Shown: positions 45,591-56,088 of the stretch, one piece after another | How the letters are laid out: each line of letters begins with the position of its first letter | How positions within the stretch are numbered: position 1 is the first letter of the stretch | Assembly (NCBI GenBank): GCA_016194635.1 | Contig: JACQBC010000030.1 | Span: 264,471 to 328,470 of the forward strand | Direction of reading: 5' to 3' | Length of the DNA: 64,000 nt | DNA from: Gammaproteobacteria bacterium | GTDB lineage: Bacteria; Pseudomonadota; Gammaproteobacteria; UBA6429; Thiohalophilaceae | Position numbers and translations under genes: made by a program | The notes under the pieces: model-generated | Databases searched by the model: none | What the model was told of the DNA's origin: nothing | What the model saw: only the letters and a program-made list of their open reading frames with translations

Positions 45591-46300
45591 TCTCTAATTT
45601 CCTCATTGTTGTCTTTAGTGGTAAAAATAACATAGTTGCCGTAATCGATACGCACTAAAAAACGCTTGGTAAGATACATCCGCGCGCCAATACTATAATG
45701 ACTAAAGTTGTTTCTACGATCTTTCACTACCGCCAAGGTCGACTTGGCCTTGGTTTCGATGAGTCCGGTGCCTAGGGAAAAAAACGGCGATACAGTCCAT
45801 TCAGGAAAAGGTTCTTCAACCAAATGAAACCCCAGCATTACACTGCTGGATAGATTACCCAACACTTGAGATAATGACACTTCGGTAGAAATATTTTCTG
45901 TCAGGTGATAACCGCCATAGGTGGTAATTACATAAGCCCCTTGAAAGTCTCCTCCCAACATACCCATTTCCCATCTACGATCTACAAAATCTTCTTGGGA
46001 AGCTTCTTTGAGTTCGATTCGCTTTCCGTCAGGTGACAGGGTTTGCAACATTTCATTACGCGCCACCCATCCTTCGATACCCGTTTCGGAACGAACCTTA
46101 AACCAATCGGTTTGGCGAACAATGATTTCAACCCACTCGTCTCGACTGACCACGTAAAAAACGGGATAGCCGCGTCCTGGTCCGGTATGTAATTCAATAT
46201 AAGGGTCATATACCTGCACAACATTATGCTCCACCGGCGCGGCGGCGAAACTTGTTCCCATCCCTATTGATAACAATACACTTATTACTAGAAGACGCAT
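45560..46300 (-). CDS. SH3-domain plus outer-membrane barrel protein
   Basis: 246 residues from ATG 46298-46300 (MRLLVISVLLSIGMGTSFAAAP). Signal peptide, then a bacterial SH3-like domain (VQVYDPYIELHTGPGRGYP through EGWVARNEMLQTL) that could bind peptidoglycan, then a barrel ending REWKAGFAFFF. It joins the cell wall to the outer membrane. Its end overlaps the start of the following barrel by about 31 bases, so the two form a translationally linked pair. Confidence 0.83.
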   Translation of the reverse strand: MRLLVISVLLSIGMGTSFAAAPVEHNVVQVYDPYIELHTGPGRGYPVFYVVSRDEWVEIIVRQTDWFKVRSETGIEGWVARNEMLQTLSPDGKRIELKEASQEDFVDRRWEMGMLGGDFQGAYVITTYGGYHLTENISTEVSLSQVLGNLSSSVMLGFHLVEEPFPEWTVSPFFSLGTGLIETKAKSTLAVVKDRRNNFSHYSIGARMYLTKRFLVRIDYGNYVIFTTKDNNEEIREWKAGFAFFF

Positions 46301-46430
46301 GTGATTCTTGGGGTGTCTGCTCGTTGTGGTTTGACAATCAGTCACCCCATTGTAACTGCTAGCCCCAAGGCCGCCAACAAACTTTACACACAAGGGCGGC
46401 GCTTGGGGTTATATTTTGGCTTGATAGGGA

Positions 46431-48689
46431 TCAGGGTTGGTTCTGGTATTGGGCGCCAATGTCGATCCATTCTTTTATGAGTTTAATCTCACCCGCGGTC
46501 AATCTTGTCTCATGGCTCCCACCCGCTCCAAAACGGTTATTGGCAAAAAATGTACTGTTCATTGCGTTTCCGGGGGTCACGCGGCTGTACACATTTCGAT
46601 ACGCGGTATAATTGGTCGGTTCACCCGCGTTTTCACCAGTAATTGTAAGATCAAAACCATTTGGCGGTGGCACGGGGTTACCGTTACTATCGGTGGTTTG
46701 GACATGGCAGCTAATACAACCCTTTGCCGCCCAAAGCGGTTGAATTTTAAGGTTGTAGTTGATGATAACGCGACAATTACCATCCCAACTGCTTTGTATA
46801 GTACAAGTGGAAATATTCACTAATGAGGAGGTATCCATACCACTATAATCGATAATCGGTCGCATGGTTATCGGATTACCTGCGGTCGCTACCTGTGCCA
46901 GGGTAGTACCAGGGTTAGAAACATCCTCAGCATCGGTACGCCCGTGGGCCTTTCCCGCTACATGACAGCCGTTACAAACCCGCTCCTCGTCCGGCCGAAC
47001 CGTGAACCATTCTGGATGCTCAGGACCAATATTTTCGTAATTACTGTTTACCAGTTGAATAGATAAGGGCACATTCGCCGGAACTTCCACTCTGACAGAG
47101 CCGTCCGCTTGAATCGGTGCATAACCAATGATTTCGCGCATTTTCCGACTGGTATCGATTCCGATTTTGATATTGGTCACGGTATTATCCAAATATGTAT
47201 GTTTATAAATTCGCACATAGGCCGCGGTGGGATAATCCGCATTTACTTTTCTCAAATGTAATTTGCCCTTTTTTCCTGTGCCTGCCACATCCGGAATATA
47301 AGTCGGAGAGGTCTTGTCTTGCGCAACGGCTACGTCGGTGTAATAAAACCCCGGTTCGGGAGTGGTAACAAAAGGCATAAGGTTTGAACCCAAGGTATAC
47401 ACCGCCACGTAATACCGGGGAGCAGCTGCGGTGGCACCTGTTAGTTTTTCATTTTTACCATCACAGGGAAGTGAATCCGTCTGACCTGGCACATTCACAT
47501 AACACTGGCTGTAGGAAACCACGACCCGGTTGGTGCCGTCATAATAAGGATAAACAGAATTAAACTTTCCTGTGCTGGTAATGCCCGTGTTAGTGCTAGC
47601 CAATCCTGCGCTGATACTCGATTGGGCCGGCCCGGTTAAACCCGCGGCTAATCCAGTTTTCGTCGGCAGCATATTGTCGACATAATTATTAATATCGATA
47701 ACCGCCAAGTCACCCCCATCGAAGGTACCGGTATTGTGGCGTATTAATGCCAAGATACGGCCGTCTTGTAATTGCCAGGGTTTTGTAAATTGAATAGTAT
47801 CGCCGTTGGTTCCGGTAGCATGACTCTGACGACCATAAATGTATTGCTCGTCCGTACCGTCAGGATTAATCATATACAGGTGCATTCCAAAATCGCTGGT
47901 ACCGGGAACGGCTTTGGTATCCCAACGACTAAAGATAATTTTGCCGCTGTACGGTCCGGTACGCATCATCGAAGGAAAAAGATCGTGGCTGGTGCCAAAA
48001 CTAACCTGATGAATCCCGCTACCATCGCTTTCCATAACGTGTAATTTAAATGATGCCCCACCCCCACCACTGCCCTCCGTGACGGGGGCTTGGGTACTGA
48101 TTGTACTCAGTTGTGCCGCCAACACCGCTTGGGTGGTCTGATTCAACGTCGAGGAAAAAATAATCCGGCCGTTGAGTAAATAGTGAGGTGAAATATCATC
48201 GCCCAGAACCGCCTCTATGGCGGGCATAACACGTCGTAGTGTCTTGGTGCTGATGGTATATTCATAAATATCCCAGGTTTGAATATCCCCCACCACGGTG
48301 GGGTCAACATCCAATTTGGCGGCGAAAATCAGTTTATTGCCGTCATCCGAAAATTCTAGATCCTTAACATCCCAGTCACGGTTTATACCGATTAAACTAG
48401 GAGACACGATGGTCTCGTTGCTATTGAGTGTCGCTGAATCTTTGATAATTAATTTCGCCCCCAGTGTAAATTGTTTCGGCTGAAATAAAGTCCCAGAGGT
48501 TGGTGTGTTATTGGCGGTGGGCACGGGCCGTTTTACAAAAGCCAGCGGATAGCTAGATACCAGCGCATCGGTAGAACCTCCTTGTCCTCCTCCGCAGCCC
48601 ACAAGAATACTACCGGCGATCAGCATTATGGTGTAGGTTTGTATCCGCCGAACCAAGGCTGAAAATAGGCCGCAACAAGGGCAAGTCAT
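46431..48689 (-). CDS. HzsA-related di-heme lipoprotein with beta-propeller
   Basis: 752 residues. Lipobox LVGC at about residue 32, so outer-membrane or periplasm anchored. The first half looks like a TolB/YVTN-type propeller (LEFSDDGNKLIFAAKLD, LFPSMMRTGPYSGKIIFSR). The C-terminal part has two c-type heme motifs, CNGCH (572-576) and CISCH (658-662), with further cysteines. The family is related to the alpha subunit of hydrazine synthase, but hydrazine activity should not be assumed. Divergent from three other exported genes at 49011-54459. Confidence 0.83.
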   Translation of the reverse strand: MTCPCCGLFSALVRRIQTYTIMLIAGSILVGCGGGQGGSTDALVSSYPLAFVKRPVPTANNTPTSGTLFQPKQFTLGAKLIIKDSATLNSNETIVSPSLIGINRDWDVKDLEFSDDGNKLIFAAKLDVDPTVVGDIQTWDIYEYTISTKTLRRVMPAIEAVLGDDISPHYLLNGRIIFSSTLNQTTQAVLAAQLSTISTQAPVTEGSGGGGASFKLHVMESDGSGIHQVSFGTSHDLFPSMMRTGPYSGKIIFSRWDTKAVPGTSDFGMHLYMINPDGTDEQYIYGRQSHATGTNGDTIQFTKPWQLQDGRILALIRHNTGTFDGGDLAVIDINNYVDNMLPTKTGLAAGLTGPAQSSISAGLASTNTGITSTGKFNSVYPYYDGTNRVVVSYSQCYVNVPGQTDSLPCDGKNEKLTGATAAAPRYYVAVYTLGSNLMPFVTTPEPGFYYTDVAVAQDKTSPTYIPDVAGTGKKGKLHLRKVNADYPTAAYVRIYKHTYLDNTVTNIKIGIDTSRKMREIIGYAPIQADGSVRVEVPANVPLSIQLVNSNYENIGPEHPEWFTVRPDEERVCNGCHVAGKAHGRTDAEDVSNPGTTLAQVATAGNPITMRPIIDYSGMDTSSLVNISTCTIQSSWDGNCRVIINYNLKIQPLWAAKGCISCHVQTTDSNGNPVPPPNGFDLTITGENAGEPTNYTAYRNVYSRVTPGNAMNSTFFANNRFGAGGSHETRLTAGEIKLIKEWIDIGAQYQNQP

Positions 48690-49010
48690 AATATTTCTCT
48701 CTATATATATAAAACAATGTTATTCATTATACCGTCAAATAACCTGGTAGAGTGTGTGTTAATCGACACATTTATGGGGGATCGAAACCCAATGTCTCAT
48801 TCTGTTAACCACCTAACATATTGTAATTATGGAATATTATTAATGTCGATTCTGTGAGCAATATCATGAAAATTAGTCAGGTTTAGTTCTACAGTAACAC
48901 CATGACCTGCGGCCTAGCCAGGGTGACCCACATGGCGGTTCTGGGTTCATAAGGTAATAACCTGTAGTAGGTTGCCGCTAATAAGCACATAACAAACGTA
49001 GGATAACACC
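48690..49010. other. Divergent promoter region
   Basis: 321 bases between the di-heme lipoprotein and the mono-heme gene, read away from each other. AT-rich in its first half (ATATATATAAAACAATG near 48706). AGGA sits seven bases before the 49011 start and GAGAG before the 48689 start. No gene, repeat or terminator supported. It probably carries both promoters. Confidence 0.5.
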
Positions 49011-50222
49011 ATGAAAAAAGCGACCTGGTTACAAAACTCCCCATACTTTTTTAGAGCTGCGGTCATTACCATGGCGCTGTTGGGCGCACTCACTGCCCAC
49101 GCGGGAGTTAAAGAACAAGCCAAACGCATGCACGATCGTTTGGCGGGCGTACCCCCTTCCAATACCGTTCTGGAAGATATGGCGGCCAAGTTAACCGCCG
49201 GCCAAACACGCGCCGCCGCCGACGTTGCGATGGCAAATCCTAATTTTTTAAAAGTTACCGTAAAAAACATGGTCATCCCCTGGACCAATAAAGACATGAC
49301 GGTGTTTTACCCCTTTAACGATGCCGCCGCTACCTTAGTCGGAATGGTACGCGATGGAGTGGATTTTCGGCGCGCCATGTACGATGACATTATATACGTT
49401 GGCGCTGCCAGTTTAGGTCTACCCGCTTACTCGAATAGCAATAATGATCATTACGCACAAATGGAAAGCCGTAATATCGATCTAAACTCCACAAATCTTC
49501 TCCAACGCAGCCAATCAAGCACCACCGGACTGGCGTCGACTGCGGTGTCAGGGGTACTCACCACGCGCCAATCGGCGCGCGCCTTTTTCTATGCCGGCAC
49601 AAATCGTCGTATGTTACGTTTCACCTTCATTAATTACATGTGTAAAGACCTCGAAAATGTAAAGGACACAAGCAGAATTCCAGATCGTATCCGTCAAGAC
49701 GTAGCGCGCAGCCCCGGTGGAGACAGCAGCGTATTTCTTAATACCTGTATTGGTTGCCACGCGGGAATGGATGGGCTCGCGGGCGCATTTGCAAATTATC
49801 AATGGAATTATGACACTAATAATGATCCGGACGGAAACAATGGCAATTTAGTTTATACCCCCGGCATCGTACAACCTAAATACTTGATCAATTCCACCGT
49901 ATTCAAATACGGCTATGTAACCACCGACGATAGTTGGATTAACCGCTGGCGCACTGGCCCCAACGCCAATTTGGGGTGGGGATGGGCAAACAATTCAACA
50001 CAACAGGTTCCAACCACCGGCAACGGTATGCAGTCTTTTGGCCAGGAAATCGCAAATTCACTGGCGTTTTCACGCTGCCAAGCCATCAAAGTGTATAAGA
50101 CTGTGTGTTTTAACGAGCCAACCGAAACCACACTTGGAAACCTAGTAACCAGTTTTAAAAACAGTGGTTATGACATGAAACAAATTTTCGCCGACGCCGC
50201 GATTGATTGCCGCGGTAACTAA
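49011..50222 (+). CDS. Exported mono-heme protein, unknown family
   Basis: 403 residues with a signal peptide (cleavage near LTAHAGV). One c-type heme motif CIGCH (246-250). Family unknown to me. It resembles the cytochrome-domain proteins found beside DUF1501 proteins and LamG lipoproteins. The final segment has three cysteines (SRCQAIKVYKTVCFNE, IDCRGN). First of a three-gene set 49011-54459, and likely exported by Sec. Confidence 0.75.
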   Translation: MKKATWLQNSPYFFRAAVITMALLGALTAHAGVKEQAKRMHDRLAGVPPSNTVLEDMAAKLTAGQTRAAADVAMANPNFLKVTVKNMVIPWTNKDMTVFYPFNDAAATLVGMVRDGVDFRRAMYDDIIYVGAASLGLPAYSNSNNDHYAQMESRNIDLNSTNLLQRSQSSTTGLASTAVSGVLTTRQSARAFFYAGTNRRMLRFTFINYMCKDLENVKDTSRIPDRIRQDVARSPGGDSSVFLNTCIGCHAGMDGLAGAFANYQWNYDTNNDPDGNNGNLVYTPGIVQPKYLINSTVFKYGYVTTDDSWINRWRTGPNANLGWGWANNSTQQVPTTGNGMQSFGQEIANSLAFSRCQAIKVYKTVCFNEPTETTLGNLVTSFKNSGYDMKQIFADAAIDCRGN

Positions 50223-50264
50223 CCATCCAATTGCGTGTGTTACAAGGTTTCTGGAGATAACAAA

Positions 50265-52841
50265 ATGACAACCAACTATATAATGACCAACCAAATCTCA
50301 AAACTCACTGGATGGAATTATATTCGCCTAAGTTTATTAGCCGCGCTTAGCAGCATTGTTCTCATAGGCTGCGGCGGCGGCGCGTCCACGACCGAACAGG
50401 TACCCCAGTCTAGCGGCGGCACTTCTAAACTTGTTTCAGCACCCGCCGACGGTGATATGGCTAAATTCCGCGATAACCTTTGGGCAAACATTACTGCAAC
50501 AAACCGTTGTGGAAACTGTCATGCCCCGGGAAAACTCGCGGGCTCCTTTCCTTTCGCTAATGCCAACGATTTAAGCGGTTCTTATGCGACCGCCAACCAG
50601 GACAAATACGTGAACCGGACATCCCCGGGATTATCGGGTATTGTCAAGAAGGTGGCGGGAGGCCACAACTGTTGGACGTCAAATTTACACGATTGTGAAA
50701 CCTCCTTAACGCAATGGATTTCAGCCTGGGTCCAGGCCAGCGGCAACCCGGGGCAATCGGTAAGCCTGACAGCCACTCCTGGCGTTGCGGTGGGTGGTGG
50801 TAAATTCTTCCCTTCCAGCTACCCGCCGGAGTATGTGGCCGTGCACGATTTACTTAAAGTATATTGCAGCGCCTGCCACGTACCTAATGTTCCGCAAGCA
50901 CAACAACCTTATTTTGCCGTTGACGGCACCCCCGCGGCCACTTTTATACAATCTTCGTACGAGGCCGTGGTGAATAACGCTAAAATCAACCTCATTACAC
51001 CTTCTGAATCGCGCTTATACCGACGCCTGGTCGACGACCATCATAATTGCTGGTCCGATTGCGCGACCAATGGAGCTGACATGTTGGCGGCCATTACAGC
51101 AATGACCAATGCGATTTCACCCACCACCCAAGAACCGGGTACCGTGGTTAGCCGCGCCGTTAATTTATATACGGATGGCATCTCGGCCAGCAGCGGTCAT
51201 CGAATCGAGGATGCACAAATTGTGTTGTACGACTTCAAGGAAGGTCAAAATAGCGTGATCAACGATCGCGGATTAACCAGCGCCCTGGGACCTCAAGTTA
51301 ACTTACAACTCAGTGGCACGGAAGGTGTCGACTATAAATGGCTACCGAGCTGGGGCATTACATTTATAACACCCACTGTCCGTGCCGCCGCAACCGATAG
51401 TTCCAAGGTATATAACGAACTTGTCTCTTCCGGAGCCTATACGATTGAGGCCTGGGTAATTCCGGCCAATAATGTCCAACAAGATGCCAATATTGTTGGC
51501 TACAGTGCTAACGGCACACAACGGAATTTCTCTCTATCCCAATATAACACGCGTTACCGGGATTTTAACCGTACCGGAAATCCCGCTGTTCCGCTCGCCC
51601 AACAATTAACCGGGGAACCCTTCCTCGAAGCAAATAAACTGATCGCTAGCCAGCAACACGTTGTAGTTACCTATTCCGCAAACACGGGAAGACGTATTTA
51701 TGTGGACGGTGTATACACTGGAGATGCCGATACCACCTCGGGTTATGCCTTAGATAGCTGGCTCAATCCTGGTTATTCGCTTGTGCTTGGCAAAGAAGCT
51801 AGTAATTCTACTCCCTGGCTGGGGACCCTGCGCAAAGTTGCGATTCATAAACGTGCGTTAAGCGCGGACGAAATTCAGCAAAATTATGCCGCCAGCGTCG
51901 GACAAAAATATCTGCTGATGTTTGATGTCAGTGCCGCCTCGGGTATTCCGGGAAGCTACATTTACATGCAGGCTGAAGAATATGACAGCTTCAGTTATTT
52001 GTTCTACAAACCGACGTACATCAATTTATCGGGTAACAGCGCGACCGGATTACAGATTAAGGGCATTCGATTAGGGATTAATGGCCGCGAAGCAAGCGTC
52101 GGCCAAGCGTTTGCGGGAGTCGACGCCACCATCAATACAACCGATTATATTCCAGGCACAGGACAAGATTCGGGGCAAGTGCTTTCTTATGTGGGCACTA
52201 TTATCCCCAAGGACAAAGGAGCAACCGACGACTTGTTTTACTTGGATTTTGAATTGATCGGTAACACAGCCGCGACTAAAGATTATAACCCAAGCTTTTC
52301 GACCGTACCTGCCGCGATGCAGCCCGTGGCCGTATCGGATGTCATGATCCGAAAATTTGAAGAAATCAATGCCACCTTAGCGGATTATACGGGAATTGAC
52401 CCCACCACGGCGTCCATCGGTGGAACAACCGGTACCTATACCACGGTGTATCAACAGCTACCCCCGGTAGAATCGATTGACGGCTTCCTTGCTTCGCAAC
52501 AAATGGCCGTTACGCAATTAGCCATTCAATATTGCAGTGTACTGGTCGATGACACAAGCAAACGCGCGGCCTATTTCCCAGGCGTTACCTTTGGCGGCAT
52601 GAGCTTTAGCTCAGACTCCGCGAAAGATCTGGTGATCAGTCCGCTCCTCACTCGAGTGATTAACAATGGTGAGAACCTCGCAACACAGCCCACCGATACC
52701 GAAGTGCGGACTATTTTGCGGACACTTATGACAGATTTGTCGACCGGTTGTGCTAGCTCTTGTTCAAGTACACAAACTGCCAATATTGTCAAAGCCACTT
52801 GTGCCGCCGCCATGGCAGGCGCACCGATGTTGTTACAATAA
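50265..52841 (+). CDS. LamG-domain lipoprotein with two c-type heme motifs
   Basis: 858 residues from ATG 50265 (GGAG eight bases before). Lipobox LIGC at Cys36. Two heme motifs, CGNCH (82-86) and CSACH (201-205), precede a concanavalin A-like LamG domain (about residues 340-560: YTIEAWVIPANNVQ, GRRIYVDGVYTG, TLRKVAIHKRALSADEIQQNY). A long C-terminal part has no named domain. Such fusions are found in outer-surface proteins of Planctomycetes and marine gammaproteobacteria. It may bind a polymer at the cell surface and pass electrons. Confidence 0.82.
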   Translation: MTTNYIMTNQISKLTGWNYIRLSLLAALSSIVLIGCGGGASTTEQVPQSSGGTSKLVSAPADGDMAKFRDNLWANITATNRCGNCHAPGKLAGSFPFANANDLSGSYATANQDKYVNRTSPGLSGIVKKVAGGHNCWTSNLHDCETSLTQWISAWVQASGNPGQSVSLTATPGVAVGGGKFFPSSYPPEYVAVHDLLKVYCSACHVPNVPQAQQPYFAVDGTPAATFIQSSYEAVVNNAKINLITPSESRLYRRLVDDHHNCWSDCATNGADMLAAITAMTNAISPTTQEPGTVVSRAVNLYTDGISASSGHRIEDAQIVLYDFKEGQNSVINDRGLTSALGPQVNLQLSGTEGVDYKWLPSWGITFITPTVRAAATDSSKVYNELVSSGAYTIEAWVIPANNVQQDANIVGYSANGTQRNFSLSQYNTRYRDFNRTGNPAVPLAQQLTGEPFLEANKLIASQQHVVVTYSANTGRRIYVDGVYTGDADTTSGYALDSWLNPGYSLVLGKEASNSTPWLGTLRKVAIHKRALSADEIQQNYAASVGQKYLLMFDVSAASGIPGSYIYMQAEEYDSFSYLFYKPTYINLSGNSATGLQIKGIRLGINGREASVGQAFAGVDATINTTDYIPGTGQDSGQVLSYVGTIIPKDKGATDDLFYLDFELIGNTAATKDYNPSFSTVPAAMQPVAVSDVMIRKFEEINATLADYTGIDPTTASIGGTTGTYTTVYQQLPPVESIDGFLASQQMAVTQLAIQYCSVLVDDTSKRAAYFPGVTFGGMSFSSDSAKDLVISPLLTRVINNGENLATQPTDTEVRTILRTLMTDLSTGCASSCSSTQTANIVKATCAAAMAGAPMLLQ

Positions 52842-52866
52842 CAGATACCTAACCGGAGTCATTACG

Positions 52867-54459
52867 ATGAGTAAAAAACGCCAACCACTCCATCCTGACG
52901 CACCGTTGCTGCATCCGGATCATCCTCGTCCGGTAACACGCCGCCAATTTTTACGGCAAGGCTTTATTAAAGGCGGTGCCTTGGTGACGGGACCTGCATT
53001 GTTAAATTTATTCCTCCATTCTGAAGAAGTTAAAGCCCTAACCAATGCGCCCGACCTAACCGATACGAATCTTATCGGCACCACTTGTCTGGGAAATCTT
53101 GCGGGCAATACTGTGCCGTTTATATGTTTTGATCTTTCCGGCGGAGCTAACCTCGCCGCTTCAAATGTATTGGTCGGCCAACAATCTACTGGGGACGGGC
53201 AAATCGCCTTCTTATCCACCACGGGTTATAGCCGCATGGGTTTACCCGCCACAAAAATTCCTAGCGCCAACCCGGCGTTTATTAATAACACCTTGGGATT
53301 AAAATTTCATTCTGAAAGTGCCATGCTGGCGGGGATATTGGATAGATTTAAAACCAATCGGACCAATGTCGATGGCGTAGTATTCCCCGCCCGTTCTGAA
53401 AATGATACCGGAAATAATCCGCATAATCCCCTGTATGGCATTGCCCATATTGGAGCTAAAGGCCGCGTTTCTACCTTAATCGGTTCAGTAAACTCGGATT
53501 CTGGCGGTAATTCGCTAGCACCAACGATGTTCATGGACCCGTCATTACGTCCAACCAAAGTCGACCGCCCCAGTGACGTGGTAGGTTTGGTGGATACCGG
53601 CGATTTAACCTCGGTGTTAAGCCAGGCAGACGCTGTCAATGTAATGAAAGCCGTTGCGCGAATTAGTAAAGCAAAGGTGGCGGGGATCAATACCGGATTA
53701 TCGGTATCGGCTGAAGATCAAATCAAGAAGCTCGTAAACTGCGGCTACGTAAAAGCGGCAGATATTGCCGAAAGTTTTGGTTCGCCAGATGCTATCAATC
53801 CCGCAACCGATCCGGACATAGTCGGTACAACCGGAATTTTCAGTACCGCAGAGTTCAATGCAGATTCCGAGTTCCGTAAAACCGCTTCGGTGATGAAAAT
53901 GGTATTGAATTCTGAACGACTCGCGGGTGCCGGTTGTATCACCATGGGCGGTTACGATTATCATACCGGTGATCGAATTACTGGCGAACGTCGTGATCTA
54001 CGTGCCGGCCGTTGTATTGGAGCGTGTCTCGAATACGCCGCACGTAAAAATTCACCTTTAATGATTTACGTCTTCAGTGACGGTTCGGTCTTTAGCGACG
54101 GTACCATCGATAACACCGCTTTAACGGACGGCGCCGTGAGTGTTCCCGGCGGCAAGGGCGTCTGGACGGGCGATAGCTCCACTACGGCTTCTTCCTTTAT
54201 CCTGGTGTATAACCCCGGTAGCAAACCGGCTTTACTTAACGGCGATGCATCGCGACAAATTGGCTATTTCCGTGCGGATGGATCTGTGGAAACCAACGCA
54301 ACACCTGGGGCTAATAATGTGAATCTTCTGGTACAAACGGTATGGCTGAACTACATGGCCTTACACAGCAGTATGAATGGTCAGTTCAGCACACTGTTTC
54401 CAGGACATGGACTCGGAACCGGTCTGAATGCCTTAACCGCGTTTAATTCTATAGTCTAA
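52867..54459 (+). CDS. DUF1501-type Tat-exported protein
   Basis: 530 residues from ATG 52867 (GGAG eight bases before). A twin-arginine signal TRRQFLRQGFIKGG lies at about residues 24-37. The body resembles the DUF1501 (alkaline-phosphatase-like) family, with FICFDLSGGANLAASNVL near the start and GGYDYHTGDRITGERRDL near the end. Tat export suggests folding in the cytoplasm with a bound cofactor. It is the third gene of the divergent redox cluster and ends in an intrinsic terminator. Confidence 0.8.
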   Translation: MSKKRQPLHPDAPLLHPDHPRPVTRRQFLRQGFIKGGALVTGPALLNLFLHSEEVKALTNAPDLTDTNLIGTTCLGNLAGNTVPFICFDLSGGANLAASNVLVGQQSTGDGQIAFLSTTGYSRMGLPATKIPSANPAFINNTLGLKFHSESAMLAGILDRFKTNRTNVDGVVFPARSENDTGNNPHNPLYGIAHIGAKGRVSTLIGSVNSDSGGNSLAPTMFMDPSLRPTKVDRPSDVVGLVDTGDLTSVLSQADAVNVMKAVARISKAKVAGINTGLSVSAEDQIKKLVNCGYVKAADIAESFGSPDAINPATDPDIVGTTGIFSTAEFNADSEFRKTASVMKMVLNSERLAGAGCITMGGYDYHTGDRITGERRDLRAGRCIGACLEYAARKNSPLMIYVFSDGSVFSDGTIDNTALTDGAVSVPGGKGVWTGDSSTTASSFILVYNPGSKPALLNGDASRQIGYFRADGSVETNATPGANNVNLLVQTVWLNYMALHSSMNGQFSTLFPGHGLGTGLNALTAFNSIV

Positions 54460-54483
54460 CCCGGTTGATATTTTTTAAAATTT

Positions 54484-54512
54484 AACCCCCGGCTAACCGG
54501 GGGTTTGTGTTT
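54484..54512. terminator. Intrinsic terminator
   Basis: Stem AACCCCCGG / CCGGGGGTT (54484-54492 with 54497-54505), loop CTAA, then TGTGTTT on the plus strand. Ends the DUF1501 gene. rhlE on the other strand reads toward it. Confidence 0.8.
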
Positions 54513-54533
54513 CTCAAAACGTACTGTAACAGC

Positions 54534-55820
54534 TTATGCGGTTCGCGCTGCCCCGCCGTGACGGGGTTTACCGTGCCCGGGGGAAGACCGTTTCGCGCCC
54601 CGATGGTGGAATTCACGCGCGGGGGCAGCACGCCGTGGTTTATTCGCCGCGCGGCGTGGCGCATCATTATTGGCGCCGGGTTTGTTGGTCGGTTCATAAC
54701 CTTCAATCACCTGCAGTGACAACCGCGTATTCAGCAGTTTTTCGATATCGCGTAACTGCCCCTGCTCGTGCGCGCCGATCAATGAAATCGCGGTTCCGGA
54801 TTTTCCAGCACGGCCGGTGCGGCCGATACGATGCACATAGTTCTCGATATCGTCGGGCAATTCATAATTTACCACGTGCGAGAGTTGGTCGATATCGATC
54901 CCCCGTGCCGCCACATCGGTGGCCACCAAGGCACGGATACGGTTACGTTTAAAATCGGCCAGGGCGCGGGTACGTGCGCCTTGAGATTTATCCCCATGGA
55001 TGGCGTCGGCTTGGATGCCGTCTTGGACTAATTGTTTAGCGAGCCGATCCGCGCCACGCTTGGTACGGGTAAAGATCAACACTTGTTGTAAATTCTGTTG
55101 GCCTATCATGTGCGAGAGTAACTCGCGTTTACGCTCATGATCGACCTTGTATACCAATTGGGTCACGGTGCTGGCAGCGGTATTGGGCTGTGACACCTCG
55201 ATCATCTGCGGCGATTTTAAAAACCGCGCCGCCAATTTTTTAATCGTTGGGGAGAAGGTAGCGGAAAATAACAGGGTTTGCCGTTGGCTAGGCAAGGCAC
55301 TGACAATACGCTCAATTGCAGGTAAAAAGCCCATATCCAGCATGCGATCCGCTTCGTCCAGGACCAAGATCGATACTTGTGATAGATCAACGGTACGACG
55401 GGTCATGTGATCGATCAACCGTCCGGGGGTGGCCACCAGGATGTCGACCCCTCGGCGCAGGGTTTTCATCTGCGGATTGATATTGACCCCGCCAAACACC
55501 ACGCCGGAACGTAAGGATAAAAACTTTCCATAGTCCCGTACACTTTCACTGACCTGTCCGGCCAGTTCGCGGGTCGGGGTGAGCACTAAGGCCCGAACCT
55601 TGGTTGCCGATGCGGGGGAAGGTAACTGGATTAACCGCTCTAACAAGGGCAAGGTAAAAGCGGCGGTTTTGCCGGTACCGGTTTGCGCCGCCGCCATCAG
55701 GTCGCGGCCGGCCAAGACCGCCGGAATCGCTTGTTGTTGAATGGGGGTTGCCACGGTATAACCTTTTACGGTGATGGCACGCACAATATCGGCCGACAAG
55801 CCAAATGAAACAAATGACAT
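54534..55820 (-). CDS. rhlE: DEAD-box RNA helicase RhlE
   Basis: ATP-dependent RNA helicase acting on ribosome assembly and mRNA decay. 428 residues from ATG 55818-55820 ([16 protein letters not shown]). The Q motif ([14 protein letters not shown]), Walker [19 protein letters not shown] in [17 protein letters not shown] in LLFSATFSP and the [14 protein letters not shown] / [13 protein letters not shown] motifs are complete. The C-terminal tail is basic and proline/glycine-rich, typical of RhlE. A longer frame upstream is not supported. 268 bases separate it from the next gene. Confidence 0.95.
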   Translation of the reverse strand: MSFVSFGLSADIVRAITVKGYTVATPIQQQAIPAVLAGRDLMAAAQTGTGKTAAFTLPLLERLIQLPSPASATKVRALVLTPTRELAGQVSESVRDYGKFLSLRSGVVFGGVNINPQMKTLRRGVDILVATPGRLIDHMTRRTVDLSQVSILVLDEADRMLDMGFLPAIERIVSALPSQRQTLLFSATFSPTIKKLAARFLKSPQMIEVSQPNTAASTVTQLVYKVDHERKRELLSHMIGQQNLQQVLIFTRTKRGADRLAKQLVQDGIQADAIHGDKSQGARTRALADFKRNRIRALVATDVAARGIDIDQLSHVVNYELPDDIENYVHRIGRTGRAGKSGTAISLIGAHEQGQLRDIEKLLNTRLSLQVIEGYEPTNKPGANNDAPRRAANKPRRAAPAREFHHRGAKRSSPGHGKPRHGGAARTA

Positions 55821-56088
55821 AAAAACTCCTAATGAATTCCATGCAGGCGCCTGCCCACATAGAGGGATTAACGGATGTAGTGCGGAAATGACCTTGGGAG
55901 GAAACACCTACCGCGCCGGGTTTGAAGTACCTGCTTAGTGACTTATAAGATCCCGGCGGGTACGTAACGCGATCTAAAACCTTCTATCGCATCGTTAACA
56001 AACACTGCGGGGTAGTTTAGCATACCACTGCTCACTTACCAATCAATATTGTTGTCAGCCACGGGTTTATTCTGCGAAGATTGCCTGT

